Assembly: GCA_029255685.2 (NCBI GenBank)
Contig: CM055320.2
Location: 46,287,910 to 46,351,909, forward strand
Reading direction: 5' to 3'
Source: Silene conica
Taxonomy: Eukaryota; Streptophyta; Magnoliopsida; Caryophyllales; Caryophyllaceae
Length of the DNA: 64,000 bases
Positions 46,352 through 57,748 of this stretch are shown piece after piece. The notes beneath the pieces are model-generated. The model had not been told where the DNA came from and made no database searches. It saw nothing but the letters and a program-made list of their open reading frames with translations. The stretch's first letter is position 1. Each line of letters starts with the position of its first letter. The position numbers were made by a program, and so were the translations under genes.

Positions 46352-47284
46352 AAAAAAAATAAGATAAAGTTAAACATAAAACTATTTATTAAGTAGCATG
46401 ATCATAACCGTACTTTTGGTCTAATGACAAACATCGAACATTACCCATTTGAAGGAACCTTATGCAACGCAAGAGTTATGTTTGTAACAATAATATCAAA
46501 TTGTTAACATGTTTAATAAGTATACAGGGTATTTGTCAGGTATTAACTCTTATAATTTGAAGATTTCTAATTGTTGTACCCTTTAGGTTTTGTAATTAGG
46601 TATCCTCTATTTTGTTCCAAAAGACGGTAGATTGAATTTTGATTTCATCTATACTAAAATTGTAGCACAAAGTTATCCCCAAATGGTAAGAGGGATCAAC
46701 ACTAAATGTGGTCAAAAGGAGAAAGGAGATCATTTTAGAATGCCGTAGTTAATGTACTTTGTATTAATTGAGCATGTTAGGTTAAGTTGATTAGTCTTTT
46801 TTTTTTGACGTGAAATAAGTATTATGATGTTATGTTACGATTTTGTGTTTGTGCCTGGTATGGTACTACGTAGGTGAAGTTTTATACATTTTTTTTTTAA
46901 ATTCACACACGACCGTTAATTGGAAGAGGTGTAGTTAACTAAAATAATAAAATAGACTAATCCACATTTAAGGTCTCTTTAGACGGTGTAGTAGGTTAAG
47001 TTAGATAATGAATTTGAATGATACATATATTGTGAGAAGGATAAAACCGTATCAATTTAATCTGTTATTATACGAAGTTACGAAACATATGGAAATTACG
47101 TGTATAAGGGTAATGATTATGTATTACGTAATCACTAAGTAGCTAAAGCAATATGCCGGCTAGCATGTCACTCACCCTTCCCTAAACTCTTTTATTTAAC
47201 CCAACTGTATTACATAAATACTACCACTAACTTTTACCTTCCAATCTTCATCATCTACACACCAAAACTTCCTGCACATTTACC
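46352..47284 (+). promoter_or_regulatory. Upstream region of F-box-like gene 2
   Basis: AT-rich. A TATA-like TTTATTTAAC lies at 47,191-47,200, about 90 bases before the ATG, followed by a pyrimidine-rich leader (CTTCATCATCTACACACC) typical of a plant 5' UTR. No other gene is seen in this 930-bp stretch. Confidence 0.45.
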
Positions 47285-47791
47285 ATGAAAAATTCCTGTG
47301 GAGAAGTAATGTACTTTAACGTGGATGATAAACCAGAATTTGTTAATGAATATGTTGATTGGAAAAAGAAACAGTTCCAGTCGACGGCCCTATTTACAAA
47401 AGTAGTTGTTGAAGAGCAAATACCCTTTGGCAGCAGGCCTCATCACCCATTTCTCAGCCTTCCAGAACTTACTGATCATGTTTTCAACAGACTGGATAGA
47501 CAGGGGAAAAGGAACATGGCCGTGGTATGTAAGGCATGGGCAAGGTTGTATCTTGTTGGTACCGAAACGGGTAAAGTTCATCTGGATTATGATCATGAAC
47601 TTGTGAGGGAAAATCGAGGGAACCAGATATGGGTGTCCAGAAATCAGAGGCTGGTGTCGATTACATGTTCATGCAAGCCAAGGAAGTCCAAAGTTAAGAA
47701 GAGGAAGGGATGTTACAGAAGAGGCAGCAACTCGAAGGATGTGTATGTTGAGAAGTCTGGCAGCGAGGGGTATTATGACTCTGATTGCTGA
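47285..47791 (+). CDS. F-box-like protein 2, Helitron-borne
   Basis: An intact single-exon frame of 168 residues. It shares the N-terminal block YFNVDDKPEFVNEYVDWKK and an F-box-like region at about 57-90 (LSLPELTDHVFNRLD...VCKAWARLYLVG) with the protein at 43,628. The shared layout and length show they are paralogues. Unlike its relative it has a basic tail (KPRKSKVKKRKGCYRR, about 131-146), possibly a nuclear signal. It lies on the strand opposite to the Helitron genes, between the arms of an inverted repeat. No SKP1 partner or substrate domain can be named. Confidence 0.65.
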   Translation: MKNSCGEVMYFNVDDKPEFVNEYVDWKKKQFQSTALFTKVVVEEQIPFGSRPHHPFLSLPELTDHVFNRLDRQGKRNMAVVCKAWARLYLVGTETGKVHLDYDHELVRENRGNQIWVSRNQRLVSITCSCKPRKSKVKKRKGCYRRGSNSKDVYVEKSGSEGYYDSDC

Positions 47792-48503
47792 GCCTGGTAA
47801 TAAACTTTCCCGTAAACTTTATGAATAAATATAGGCATTAGAATCTAGTAATGTATATTATTATGTTTCTTCTGTGTTTATGGTATCTTAATTTCTACTC
47901 TGGAATATGCTTGAGAAGAGCATGTGATTATAGCTTATGTGTGTTTTCTTATTAGTTTCGCCAGTATACAATCCTATAAATTAGTACAGACTCCGATGGT
48001 GTTGGGGTTCGTTGGTGTTCTTCTATGTACAACAACATCCTTGTGATGATGGGGTGATGTATCAAGTTGATGTGTTGCTGCTATATTGACATATGCAGCG
48101 ATGGGCTTGATTTCAACAATATTGTGTACGATTTCATTGAGGGAGGAACCCAGGGACTATCATTGAACACCGTAGAAGGTGTATAGGGTTCATGGTCTTA
48201 TACTATTGTAGATAGGAATTGTGGATCACTTTAAGTTTCAAAGTCATGGTCTTATACTATTGTAGATAAGAATTGTGGATCACATCAAGTTACTAAGCCA
48301 ACACACATAGTTAAACATGTAATATAAATAGTTCATGTTGACATGTAGCTGTCAACTAAGTAGTCTTCATTGTGCATATTATAAGCACTACAACAGCAAA
48401 AGATATATTCTTTATATAGATAGGCTTCACATTGATGGTAGTTATTATTTCGAGTAGACACTGGTTTTCACGTTGGCGTAGACAGGACAGCAGTTGGGGA
48501 TAC
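47792..48503. other. Spacer between F-box-like gene 2 and RPA-like gene
   Basis: Two copies of CATGGTCTTATACTATTGTAG (48,190 and 48,246) with following AATTGTGGATCAC form a short direct repeat of about 45 bp. Nothing else is recognised. Confidence 0.45.
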
Positions 48504-51500
48504 TTACTTATCCTTCTTACATTTCCTCTTTGGAAGTGTTGTGTGTTGCAAGCTTACTGCCACATTTTTCTCCGAGTCAACAATTGTTAGATTACTTGGA
48601 TTCACAGGCTGATCAGTTTTATCAGCCTCATCAACAACTGTCGTAGACGTACGGTCGCTATGCTCAGTGCCATGAGCAGGGGTGGGATGTTTGATGCTAA
48701 CATCCCCAACATCCTGGTTGTCCTGTGTGATCCCCACACTCTGCTGCTCCTCACTGATGTCAGTACGTATGCTTTCAGGACTTACTATGACACGCTTCAT
48801 AGTCCACTGCAGCACATTGTTGGTTGACAGTGTATTGGCTGGAGCTACTTGGGCTTTGAAAGGCGTAGTATCAAGTAATCGTTTGAGTGTTGAAAAGGTT
48901 GGCTCGTCAGACTGCCAAGCAATACACCAGTTAATATTAGTAGTTCTATTACTTTGAAAATTAATTGAATTAAAGTTACACTCACATTGTGCTTCATATG
49001 AAATATATCAGACGCCGACATTCTGAATAGTTGTTCAGTGGTTTCTGTAAACACGGTAAAGGATAGTGTTCCAGTGCCATCTGATACATCGCAATTGAAC
49101 GTGACCCTGCATTTCATGCGAACATTAGTGGTGGAATTTTCATTCTCTATTTTACAGAGGCTAGTATCAGTCTGTACTGATTCCTAGTTAAAATGTGTTG
49201 TGTAATTATAAAGTCCAGAATGACTATCAAATGATCAGGAGTCTTACTTCGGTTCTGAGGTGCAGTTAGGTTTAGCGCAGGTGTCACAAGTGTATGTATT
49301 TCCTGGTTGTATGCTTGACCGCTTTGAACAATTTGAGCATCCCATGTATGCATTTATCTTATCAAAATCAACATCTGGGATTGTCACTTCTAACCAATGG
49401 CGCTCATCTTGCAAAGTCGTTTTGGCCTGATCATGGTATATAAGACACATAAGCCTATGTATTAAACAGTTGTTAACTTGTCACTCCTAAAAAGTAAAAT
49501 AACATAATTTGTGTTAATGTAATTAATGGTACAACCACCCTTTCAGATTAACAATAGAGCACTTTCTATTATTTTCTCCTTTTTACGCCCCATTATTATC
49601 GTACTTCCTCATTTTGAAACTTTGAATTAATCATTATTATTACGTCAAAGATTGTGGGTCAGAAATTATTACTTCTTTCGTTCATATTTAAAGTGCATAT
49701 TAGTATATGCTTTTGTGCACAAGTTTAAAAAGTTATTTAAAAAAATATTGAAAGTACCATGGAAACTGTGTAAGATGCTTTATCACAAAGGAATATGCTT
49801 TCTTGGTACTATTGTGTGATATTTGCAACATTCTGTACTAATATAGGACTGCTGACATGGTTCAGTTATGAATATGGCGCAGGTAATTATGCAGTATTTT
49901 TGATACCTTTTTGGAACGGAGGGTTGAAATGGTCGCTGTAATGTCAGCTAGCACGGGCGCCTTCACACTTAAAACTCTGCTTTGTAATGTTGTCAATGCC
50001 ATAATATGGCTAGCCATCCTGCACACTCATGTAGATCAATTGTAAGAAACAATACATTTTGTCTAGAAGGTATGTCGCTGCTCGTGTGAAGTTTAGTTTA
50101 GTACCATGCTTTGAGAGCATCAGCTTTATCACCATCAGGTGAATGAACAAAGACAGTAGAAGTAGATGTGGTCATCGAGAAGCCTGTTCCATTTTGAACT
50201 GTATTAGAATAGCACTAAATGTCTTACTGATGCAATCTATGCTAGTATTTTGAGAATTTGCAAAACATTAATCTACAGAATGCAGTAAAAAAATATTGAT
50301 CATGACCACCAGAACCTTTGTGCATTGATACTCTGAGGGCAGTTATACCAACTGCCCTGAATTTACCAGGTTGTGGTATTAGTATAGTGCAGTCATCCTG
50401 CACGAGATCGTCCCAAACCGAAATGGACAGAGGTTGTGTAGTACTGCAAGAGCGTTAACATTAGTATCTGCAACAATACGATATTAGATGTCATCAATAT
50501 GCAGAAAGATATGGAGTCTAATTTTTCAAAGTATTTGGTTACAATCACCTATGGTCGATTACTATGATTTCACGCACAGTTGTTTCACGGCCCTTTGATG
50601 TGACAATTTTACGTGGCTGATCTTCTACAAAGAGAACAACACCTACTATATCTACAAGGCATTCGAGGGATGATAGTGAGAGGCTGATTATAAACAGCAC
50701 CCATTGTTAGCACATGCAATATATGTAGATAGGTCGCGATTTTGAAATTTACCAAACATTTCACTGTAATCAGGTGCACGAGGTATTTGGGAAATTGGGC
50801 GATAATCAATATCAGCTCATCCACTATCAATTTCAACAGGCATGATAATGGTACGTTTATTGAAAGACATCTGATAGTCCATCTCAGATTCATGTGATTT
50901 ATACTCAGGTTTTATAGGAATTATGGTAGCATTTGATATTTCATATTTCTGATTGCGCTTTATAGCATCCTCATATATATCCACTTGATCAGCAAAAAGA
51001 GCAGCACACATTTTGTTTCCCTGCTCAAAACATGTCGAGAAACCTACCTTATCAAAAACAGTATTTCATTTGTTCATAGATCAGATAGGTATATCAATAA
51101 TCATAATCAATGAAGCTAACATAACAACAGTTTCACATCAATTTGTGCACCAAGAACTAACAATGTCAATAAAGGATTATAAATAGACAGTACACATGAA
51201 AAATAATGTATTTGAAAATTTAACAACATCCATTATTGTGTTATATTTTTAAACAGGATGACATCAATTGATGTTACTCACTTGGAAGATTGCATCTTTG
51301 TATAAGAGTAGTCTATGAGCAACTATGCAAGAGTATACAATGTGAAGAAATTCACTCAACGTTACAACTACTAATAGTTGGAGTATATGTATCTGTGTTG
51401 CAAAACATCCTATTAATTGTTAAGAATAGGAATGGTTCTTGACGTATAACCACTGTCAAAATCTCCTATTTTAGAGGAGTATAGTAAATCATTTATCAAT

Positions 51501-51786
51501 TAGCAGTAACTATATATGCATTAGTCTTGATACGAAGCCTTATCAATTGTTTAGAACATCATCCATATCATGGAGGCTGTCTGCAATGAGTTCTTGATAT
51601 ATAAGGAAAAGTTATTGGATTGGCATAAATGAGTTGAGTTACCTTATCATCTTCGAATAACAAGCTTTGATATTGCACCTTAACAGGAGATGACTTCAGA
51701 CGACGCTTCTCAACCACTCTCACATTGACTTTGTAGTTCTTGGCAGTGTCAGTTAACTCATTGAGGTAAACTTTCCGGTGTTTCAT
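48504..51786 (-). pseudogene. RPA1-like single-strand DNA-binding protein with one premature stop
   Basis: Exons (minus): 51643-51786, 50753-51020, 50549-50651, 50316-50443, 50105-50198, 49907-50018, 49248-49435, 48986-49106, 48504-48911. They total 1,566 nt, all introns are GT-AG and every phase fits, giving 521 codons. It has the Helitron RPA start RKVYLNELTDTAKNYKV, the OB-fold B segment DIVGVVLFVEDQPRK, and the DBD-C zinc ribbon CSNC...CDTCAKPNC, and it ends in a basic KRKCKKDK. The protein would coat single-stranded DNA during Helitron replication. One in-frame TGA (50,817-50,819, codon about 116) is the only lesion seen. Intron 6 holds the right arm of the inverted repeat. Confidence 0.8.
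49561..49808 (-). repeat. Right arm of 249-bp inverted repeat
   Basis: Reverse-complement copy of 46,103-46,351. It sits in intron 6 of the RPA1-like gene (49,436-49,906), and the two arms enclose the F-box-like gene 2 and the 3' exons of the RPA1-like gene. Confidence 0.82.
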
Positions 51787-52093
51787 TCTGTTGCAGGAAG
51801 ATAGTAATAAGTGTCTATTAAATACAATGGAATAAATTTCTTAAAAGGATATCTAATAGACTTATAACTGATATACAATCTATAAATTAGCATAATTAAA
51901 TGATGCCTTAACACTATTGTTTTTTCAGTTGCTAATGCCACCAAAAATTCAGAAATGCTTGGATATAAATTCATACCTGGAAAAGCTGTGTTGGAAAGTC
52001 AGATATGTTAGATTGAGCAAAGGTATGGTGAAATATCAGATGGTTATTAATAGTGTATTTTTCTACATAATAAAGTTGGAGTGTAGTATTAGT
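51787..52093 (-). promoter_or_regulatory. Probable RPA-like gene promoter region
   Basis: AT-rich sequence directly upstream of the RPA-like ATG on the minus strand. TATA-like strings are frequent but none is clearly placed. No gene is seen. Confidence 0.3.
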
Positions 52094-52098
52094 GAAGG

Positions 52099-52651
52099 TG
52101 TAACACCCCAAGAGTATGAGAGTAAAGTTGTCCCACATCGGTAGAATGTGAGGCTTGTGATATGTTTATAATAACTTCCACCCACCACTTAGTAACAAGG
52201 CCTTGTGCTTTTGGGCTTAAGTGAGGACAAATAATGGGCCCAAAAGTGTGCACCCATCTTATTGGGTTTGTGTTACGACGGTGGCGGGTCGGGTTGTTAC
52301 AAATGGTATCAGAGCGACCCTGCGACCGTGTGGTGAGCCTGTGGTCGGGAGTACCCGGGTCACACACCTAGCGGGGAAGGATTCTGGCTCTGGTTGTGGT
52401 CAAGTTTGAGGCACAACGAGGACGTTGTGTTCTTTATGTGGGGGAGTTTGTAACACCCCAAGAGTATGAGAGTAAAGTTGTCCCACATCGGTAGAATGTG
52501 AGGCTTGTGATATGTTTATAATAACTTCCACCCACCACTTAGTAACAAGGCCTTGTGCTTTTGGGCTTAAGTGAGGACAAATAATGGGCCCAAAAGTGTG
52601 CACCCATCTTATTGGGTTTGTGTTACGACGGTGGCGGGTCGGGTTGTTACA
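52099..52651 (+). mobile_element. Complete TRIM element
   Basis: Two 203-bp LTRs (52,099-52,301 and 52,449-52,651), TGTAACACCCC...GGGTTGTTACA, that I read as identical. Between them lie AA, the primer site TGGTATCAGAGC (52,304-52,315), about 120 bp, and a polypurine tract GTGGGGGAGTT. The 5-bp duplication GAAGG flanks it (52,094-52,098 and 52,652-52,656). With no coding capacity it must be moved by another element's enzymes. Identical LTRs point to a recent insertion. Confidence 0.95.
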
Positions 52652-52656
52652 GAAGG

Positions 52657-53549
52657 TCCATACCAAAATATGTACAGTGGTGGCTGTTGAGAATATGTAC
52701 TATGCACAGTTGTTTGGGTGAAGTTGTCTAACTTGGTACATTATAGGGGTATGGTGTATGTACTAACTTTGCATGATTTAGGGTATTGTAAATTTATCAA
52801 ATCTGTATTATCATTGTAAATAATAACGTAGCAATAGGAAATATGAGGTTAATAATATGTTTTTTATACTGGACAATGCTGTCATTTTTTTTCCATGGCT
52901 TGATTAGTTTGTTGTGAATGTCTGAATGTAATACACAATGTGTATTCCCAATTACCATTAGATGCAATGTCTGTACATGAATTATGGATGTTACTGTATA
53001 GTTCTGATTGTCAAATTAAGTAGTTAATCAGCTGTTGTGTGGACCAAATAGATGCAAGTAAAGAGTTATACTTGTATGGATTTATCATTACTTAGTTACT
53101 ACTTACATTTGTTAGTAATTGTGCAAATGTAAATGCTTGACTACAATGCACGAGCTACGCTTAACATTACATTCGACACCATTCTCCGAATTTAATTTCT
53201 GAATCAGCGACCGTTTGATACGAATGGATTTTCAAATGGCCGTCTAGCGACATATTGGATATCAGTACCCTGTAGAACACTATAGCATATGACAATTTAC
53301 GGATGCATAATTAGTTGTTAAAATTTGTCAACAATATTCATCATCGGTTGTTATAAGCAGCAAAACAATGATCCTTTGCGTTACAGTACATCCAACCATT
53401 GATGCACATAATGTAATGACAAGCTAGGTTGGTGTAATAACACAAATGTCTTTGGTTAAACTACATACATCCTGCCAATACTGTAAACAATTTGAGATGT
53501 TGTAGCCAAATAACAGAAGAACGGACACAAGGCCAGCTGCCATTAGATG
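52657..53549. other. Spacer between TRIM and Rep/helicase gene
   Basis: AT-rich Helitron internal sequence; would hold the 3' UTR of the Rep/helicase gene and part of the RPA-like promoter. No conserved coding seen. Confidence 0.4.
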
Positions 53550-53811
53550 CTATATAATACCTGCAAGCCTCAGAACTTCAAAAGAAACCATGTTTCTGAT
53601 ACAATTCCTGTTCATATCGGAACTATTAGATGCAGTGATGACAGTAACTTTAATCGCTTCCCTCACTTGCGACAGTGCGACATAAAGCTGTCCTGGTGAA
53701 AAGCAGTGTCTAGGAAGGTAGACAACGACCCTGTCTAACGTCTTGCCCTGCGACTTGTTGATTGTCATTGCGAAACTAAGCTTGAGTGGAAACTGATTGC
53801 GCTGAAACTGA

Positions 53812-55299
53812 TGAAGAGTCTATTGATATAATATACTCAAGAAGGGGGGGGGGGGGTTGAATTGAGTATGCCTTCTTTTTAAATCTTCTTTGATGTATGT
53901 ATGGTTGTATGATGATCTTCGAGTAGAACGAATAATAAAGAGAGACACAATATTTTTGAAGTGGTTCAGTCTCACACTTTGAGACCTACGTCCACTATAC
54001 TCGATTAATAAAATTAGTACCAACTCTGGATTACAATTTTATCAACCCTACTCGTGTGACTTTGATGTTAGTCACAACTCTATCTAGATACCGTTAAATA
54101 TCTAGCTACGACAAATACCGTTAAATATTTGTCTTACAATGAGTACCGCTAAATACTCGATCTATCTTACATAAATAAGATAAAGTCTTCAATGTTCCTT
54201 GATGTCACAATCTTGAATGAATAAGATCAATGCTTAAGCACTTGAATTTTGAATCGGATATGACAATGATAAGCTCGAATATTGAAGTATATGAACGGCG
54301 GTTTCTCTCTTGATTTGCGTGTATATGTGTGTATGTCTTTCGTATGGACTAATGTGTCATAGGTAGTCTATTTATATAGAATATGTATCTAGGTAATTCA
54401 AAACCCTAGATGATTTAGGAATATTACTAAAACTAGAATACTAGTCTTTTAGTAATACTACCTTAAATCTAATCTTAATATATTAAGGAAAGATTTAATA
54501 ATATACTATAATTATTATATAAGGAATCAATTTCCTAATTCATATTTAGGAAAGATCTTTATACAATAAACAATTAGTATCCTTATTAAAACAACTTCCT
54601 AAACCATGTCAAAGATAATAAAATATATTATCACAATATAATCTTAGTTTGTTTTAGGATATTAAATAAATACATAATATTTACTTAATCTAATCCTACA
54701 CGAAATATGGTAAACGTGACATGTTACACGTTTCCCAAAGTCGAAACAAACTATAATTAGATTAAATATATTTTTAACAATTTAAAATCATATAAAAATC
54801 CTTAGTTTATTTTAGTAATAAATAATTATCTCATAAGAAAATTATTTATTCCTATTTTAACCAAAAGATATTTTATATAATCCTATTAAGATTAACAATT
54901 CCATACTTAAAATAGAATACCAATTAACATTAATTGCACACGATATTACTTGGAAACAAACGTTTCATCCAAACACATATATTCCGATCATTTCTTCATA
55001 ATATAGAGTTATAGCTACGAGCTATAACTTGAATCAATATTGTACTAAAGCTATAGTTGATAAATATAACTTTAGTTCATTATGCGCGCTTGATCTTCTA
55101 TCAATCTTCGACTTAGTCAATTCATTGACTAATATGCTTGAATCTTTTACACTTGATTGATTAGATCTTGTTACTAATATTCTGTACACTTAGCACACGA
55201 TTATACGTACGAGTATATAATATATAAATAGCTAGACTTGTCATTATCAAAACATAAACATATATACTATATATATATATTTGAATATATGGTTCAACA
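53812..55299 (-). mobile_element. Solo LTR of family B
   Basis: 1,488 bp from TGAAGAGTC to TTCAACA, flanked by ACTGA at 53,807-53,811 and 55,300-55,304. No internal coding, primer site or second LTR is present, so it is a solo LTR left by recombination. Read in reverse it matches the split LTR at 25,285 and 40,496. It breaks the Rep/helicase frame between NYPFQ and FQRNQFP; removing it with one duplication copy leaves the flanks in frame. It contains a G run at 53,846. Confidence 0.85.
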
Positions 55300-56518
55300 A
55301 CTGAAATGGGTAGTTTGAAGAGCTAGATGGGCGCATCTTGATGCGAGGAATGAAGACATGCTGACCATTATAATGACCACTGGTTATAATACATTCGACC
55401 ATATTTGGGGTAAACCCTGCACATATCAGCCTTGTACCGTTGCATAAACCTGCAGATGGAAGGAGGTTTCTTAATAAAATAACTGGAGCGTCCTTCTTCA
55501 ATACCAACTCATAGGGACTCATGCCACCAGGACAGAGTTTGTTTATAAATTCTGAAGGGTATACGTTGCGGTTATCGGAAAGCACTGTATCAAAACCCTT
55601 GTACGTAACTGCTTCACCAGGGAACTTGTTAATCATGTATGTATTTATATCATCGACATCCTCATTCATAGGTGTAAGTATGGAACGATGAATAAATATA
55701 TCAACCCCAATACCGTTGAGGTCGACATCTGGATATACAGTATCATCAACTATACTTACAAGATCTGCACCTAATTCAGTTGTATCCAGAACAATTCCAT
55801 CAGGCAGTTCAACCATCTCAGTCTCGCATGTCTGGAGTTGACCGTTTCCAAGGGATAGCAAAAAATCCGAAAACTGTGGATCAGTTTTAGCCCTTACATT
55901 AACAGTTAGTCTGAATTTGATAAACTGTGGCCAAATATCAGAAGCAACTAATGTAGAATTAACCAACTCACGAATAGATTTTTTTTGTACCACTGGTAGA
56001 ACCTGGCGGAAATCTCCACCAAATACAATAAGTTTGCCACCAAACAACAAATCAGGATTGCACAGATCTCGCAGGAGCTGATCTAATGCCTCAACACTTT
56101 CCCTTCTTGCCATAGATGCCTCATCCCATATGATTAGAGTGGATGCTTTTATAAGAGCAGCAAGACTACTTTGCTTGGGCACAAAGCATGATAAAGAAAC
56201 ATCCAAATCTAGAGGAAGTTTAAAACGTGAGTGGGCAGTCCTTCCTGACGGGATATTGGCTGCAGCAATACCCGAAGAAGCAGTAGCAAGGATAATTTTA
56301 CCCATCAGCCTTATTTCTGCATACAAGGCATTGTATAGGTATGTCTTACCAGTCCCCCCTGGACCATCTACGAAAAAAGCTCCAGGTTTATTATGCGTAG
56401 CATAATCAGTTATCATGTCACAAGCTCTTTGCTGCTCTTGGTTCAATGATTTGCGACACAAAACACATTCATTTGGTATTGGTGCATTGAGTGCATCAAG
56501 TGTATCCTGTGATGATCA
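55300..56518 (-). pseudogene. Rep/helicase: SF1 helicase segment
   Basis: An open frame of about 400 residues from 56,461 with Walker A GPGGTGKTYLYNAL, Walker B LIIWDEASMA, FGGDFRQVLPVV and a later RLICAG block, as in PIF1-related Helitron helicases. It would unwind the donor strand. A single in-frame TGA separates it from the preceding segment (56,516-57,151), which has PLTEFFRLN and DPNWRHLYGSFVEHYRWDT, typical of the region between Rep and helicase. The last residues before 55,300 run into the inserted LTR. Confidence 0.9.
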
Positions 56519-57233
56519 GATCTCTGCATCCTGTTGACCTAGCAAATCCGATAAACCAAAACTTTTTAGAGTCCTGCCCATTGCTTCAACTTGTTGCTCT
56601 AATCGTTGCACAATAAGGACCCGTGCAGCGTATGGATCGCCTGGATGTTCTTGACTGTAGTCTTCTGACAATGAACTATAATATTTTTCCCACAATGCTC
56701 TTGGATCCTTGGGCTGACAAAATATTAACAAAGTTGCAAATAGGCGCCGCAAGGCAGCTGGCATTTCTACTTGTTTGGCCTCATCTAGACACAGTTCTAC
56801 CATATTGTCATCCTCAATAAGCAGTAGTTTCAACGCAGCTTCCTGGAACGTAGCACATTCATAACCATTGACTATTCTCAAGTCTCTATACGATTTTGGA
56901 GCAGACACGTGTGTCAACAACAAACGCAAGAAATAGCGCTCTCCTTCAGAGGGTGCCACAAAAACAAGACGAGATATTGTGAATGTTGTTCTCTTACGTT
57001 TCAACCATATTCGTTGAAATGTATCCCATCGGTAGTGCTCAACGAAGCTCCCATATAGATGTCTCCAATTTGGATCTGCAGCATTCTCACTATTCAACCT
57101 AAAGAATTCGGTCAGCGGAGTCCTGACAAGTTTTTTTGTTGGACACGACATGGGTTAATCTCTCATGAGGCCGCATCTGTATTGCTTGCATACCTTCTAA
57201 ATGAATCGGCAGCACCATCACTGCAGGTTGCAT

Positions 57234-57563
57234 TTAAAACAATTCAAACCCATAGATACGCCAGATTGCTTCAATAGGAGATACCCATCGGCCAGACTGA
57301 TATTGTTCTATTTCATCAACCAGTTTGATCTCGCCTTCCCCCGCTACGTTGAATGATATCCTGTCATGCCCGTTATAAACATACTTATACAGGTACTTCA
57401 CCGCCTGAATAGTTGAGCAGACCTCCACATTAATGTGGCAATCGAAAAGGTCTAGCAAATATAGGTTGTACGGAATCACCCAGCGATTTTTAAGCATTTC
57501 ACCTCTCACGCGCACAACGTCAGCCGTCGGCATACGTTTGTACACTGGATAACCGTCGTCATT
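57234..57563 (-). pseudogene. Rep/helicase: Tyr-containing Rep segment after the LINE
   Basis: Continues from NNDDG at the LINE junction with YPVYKRMPTADVVRV and VIPYNLYLLDLFDCHINVEV. QAVKYLYKYVYNGHD follows, holding the two catalytic tyrosines expected in Helitron Rep. It ends at TAA (57,234-57,236), after which the original frame continues MQPAVMVLPIHLEGMQAIQMRPHERL. Confidence 0.88.
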
Positions 57564-57748
57564 ATTTTTTTTTTTTTTTTTTTTTTTTTTTGATAAAATG
57601 TGAGAATATATATATATCAAAAAAGGACAAAAGCCCTGAGGTTACATGCTTCTAACACCCAGGTTCGAATCCCATGGGCACTCCAAACAAAAAAAACAAA
57701 CAAAACAGACCAAAATATAAACTACATTTGGTCTATGAGTCTGTCATC

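Noticed and set aside
47390..47606. Shadow frames over F-box-like gene 2 on both strands
   Set aside because: The frame at 47,285 shows clear homology to the gene at 43,628, so the others are shadows.
53843..53856. Long G run as a functional G-rich element
   Set aside because: It matches the shorter C run near the end of the other family B LTR; a length-variable homopolymer and possible sequencing uncertainty.
57640..57690. Possible tRNA gene suggested by GGTTCGAATCC
   Set aside because: Only a B-box-like string is present; no cloverleaf, and it lies in the LINE 3' UTR.
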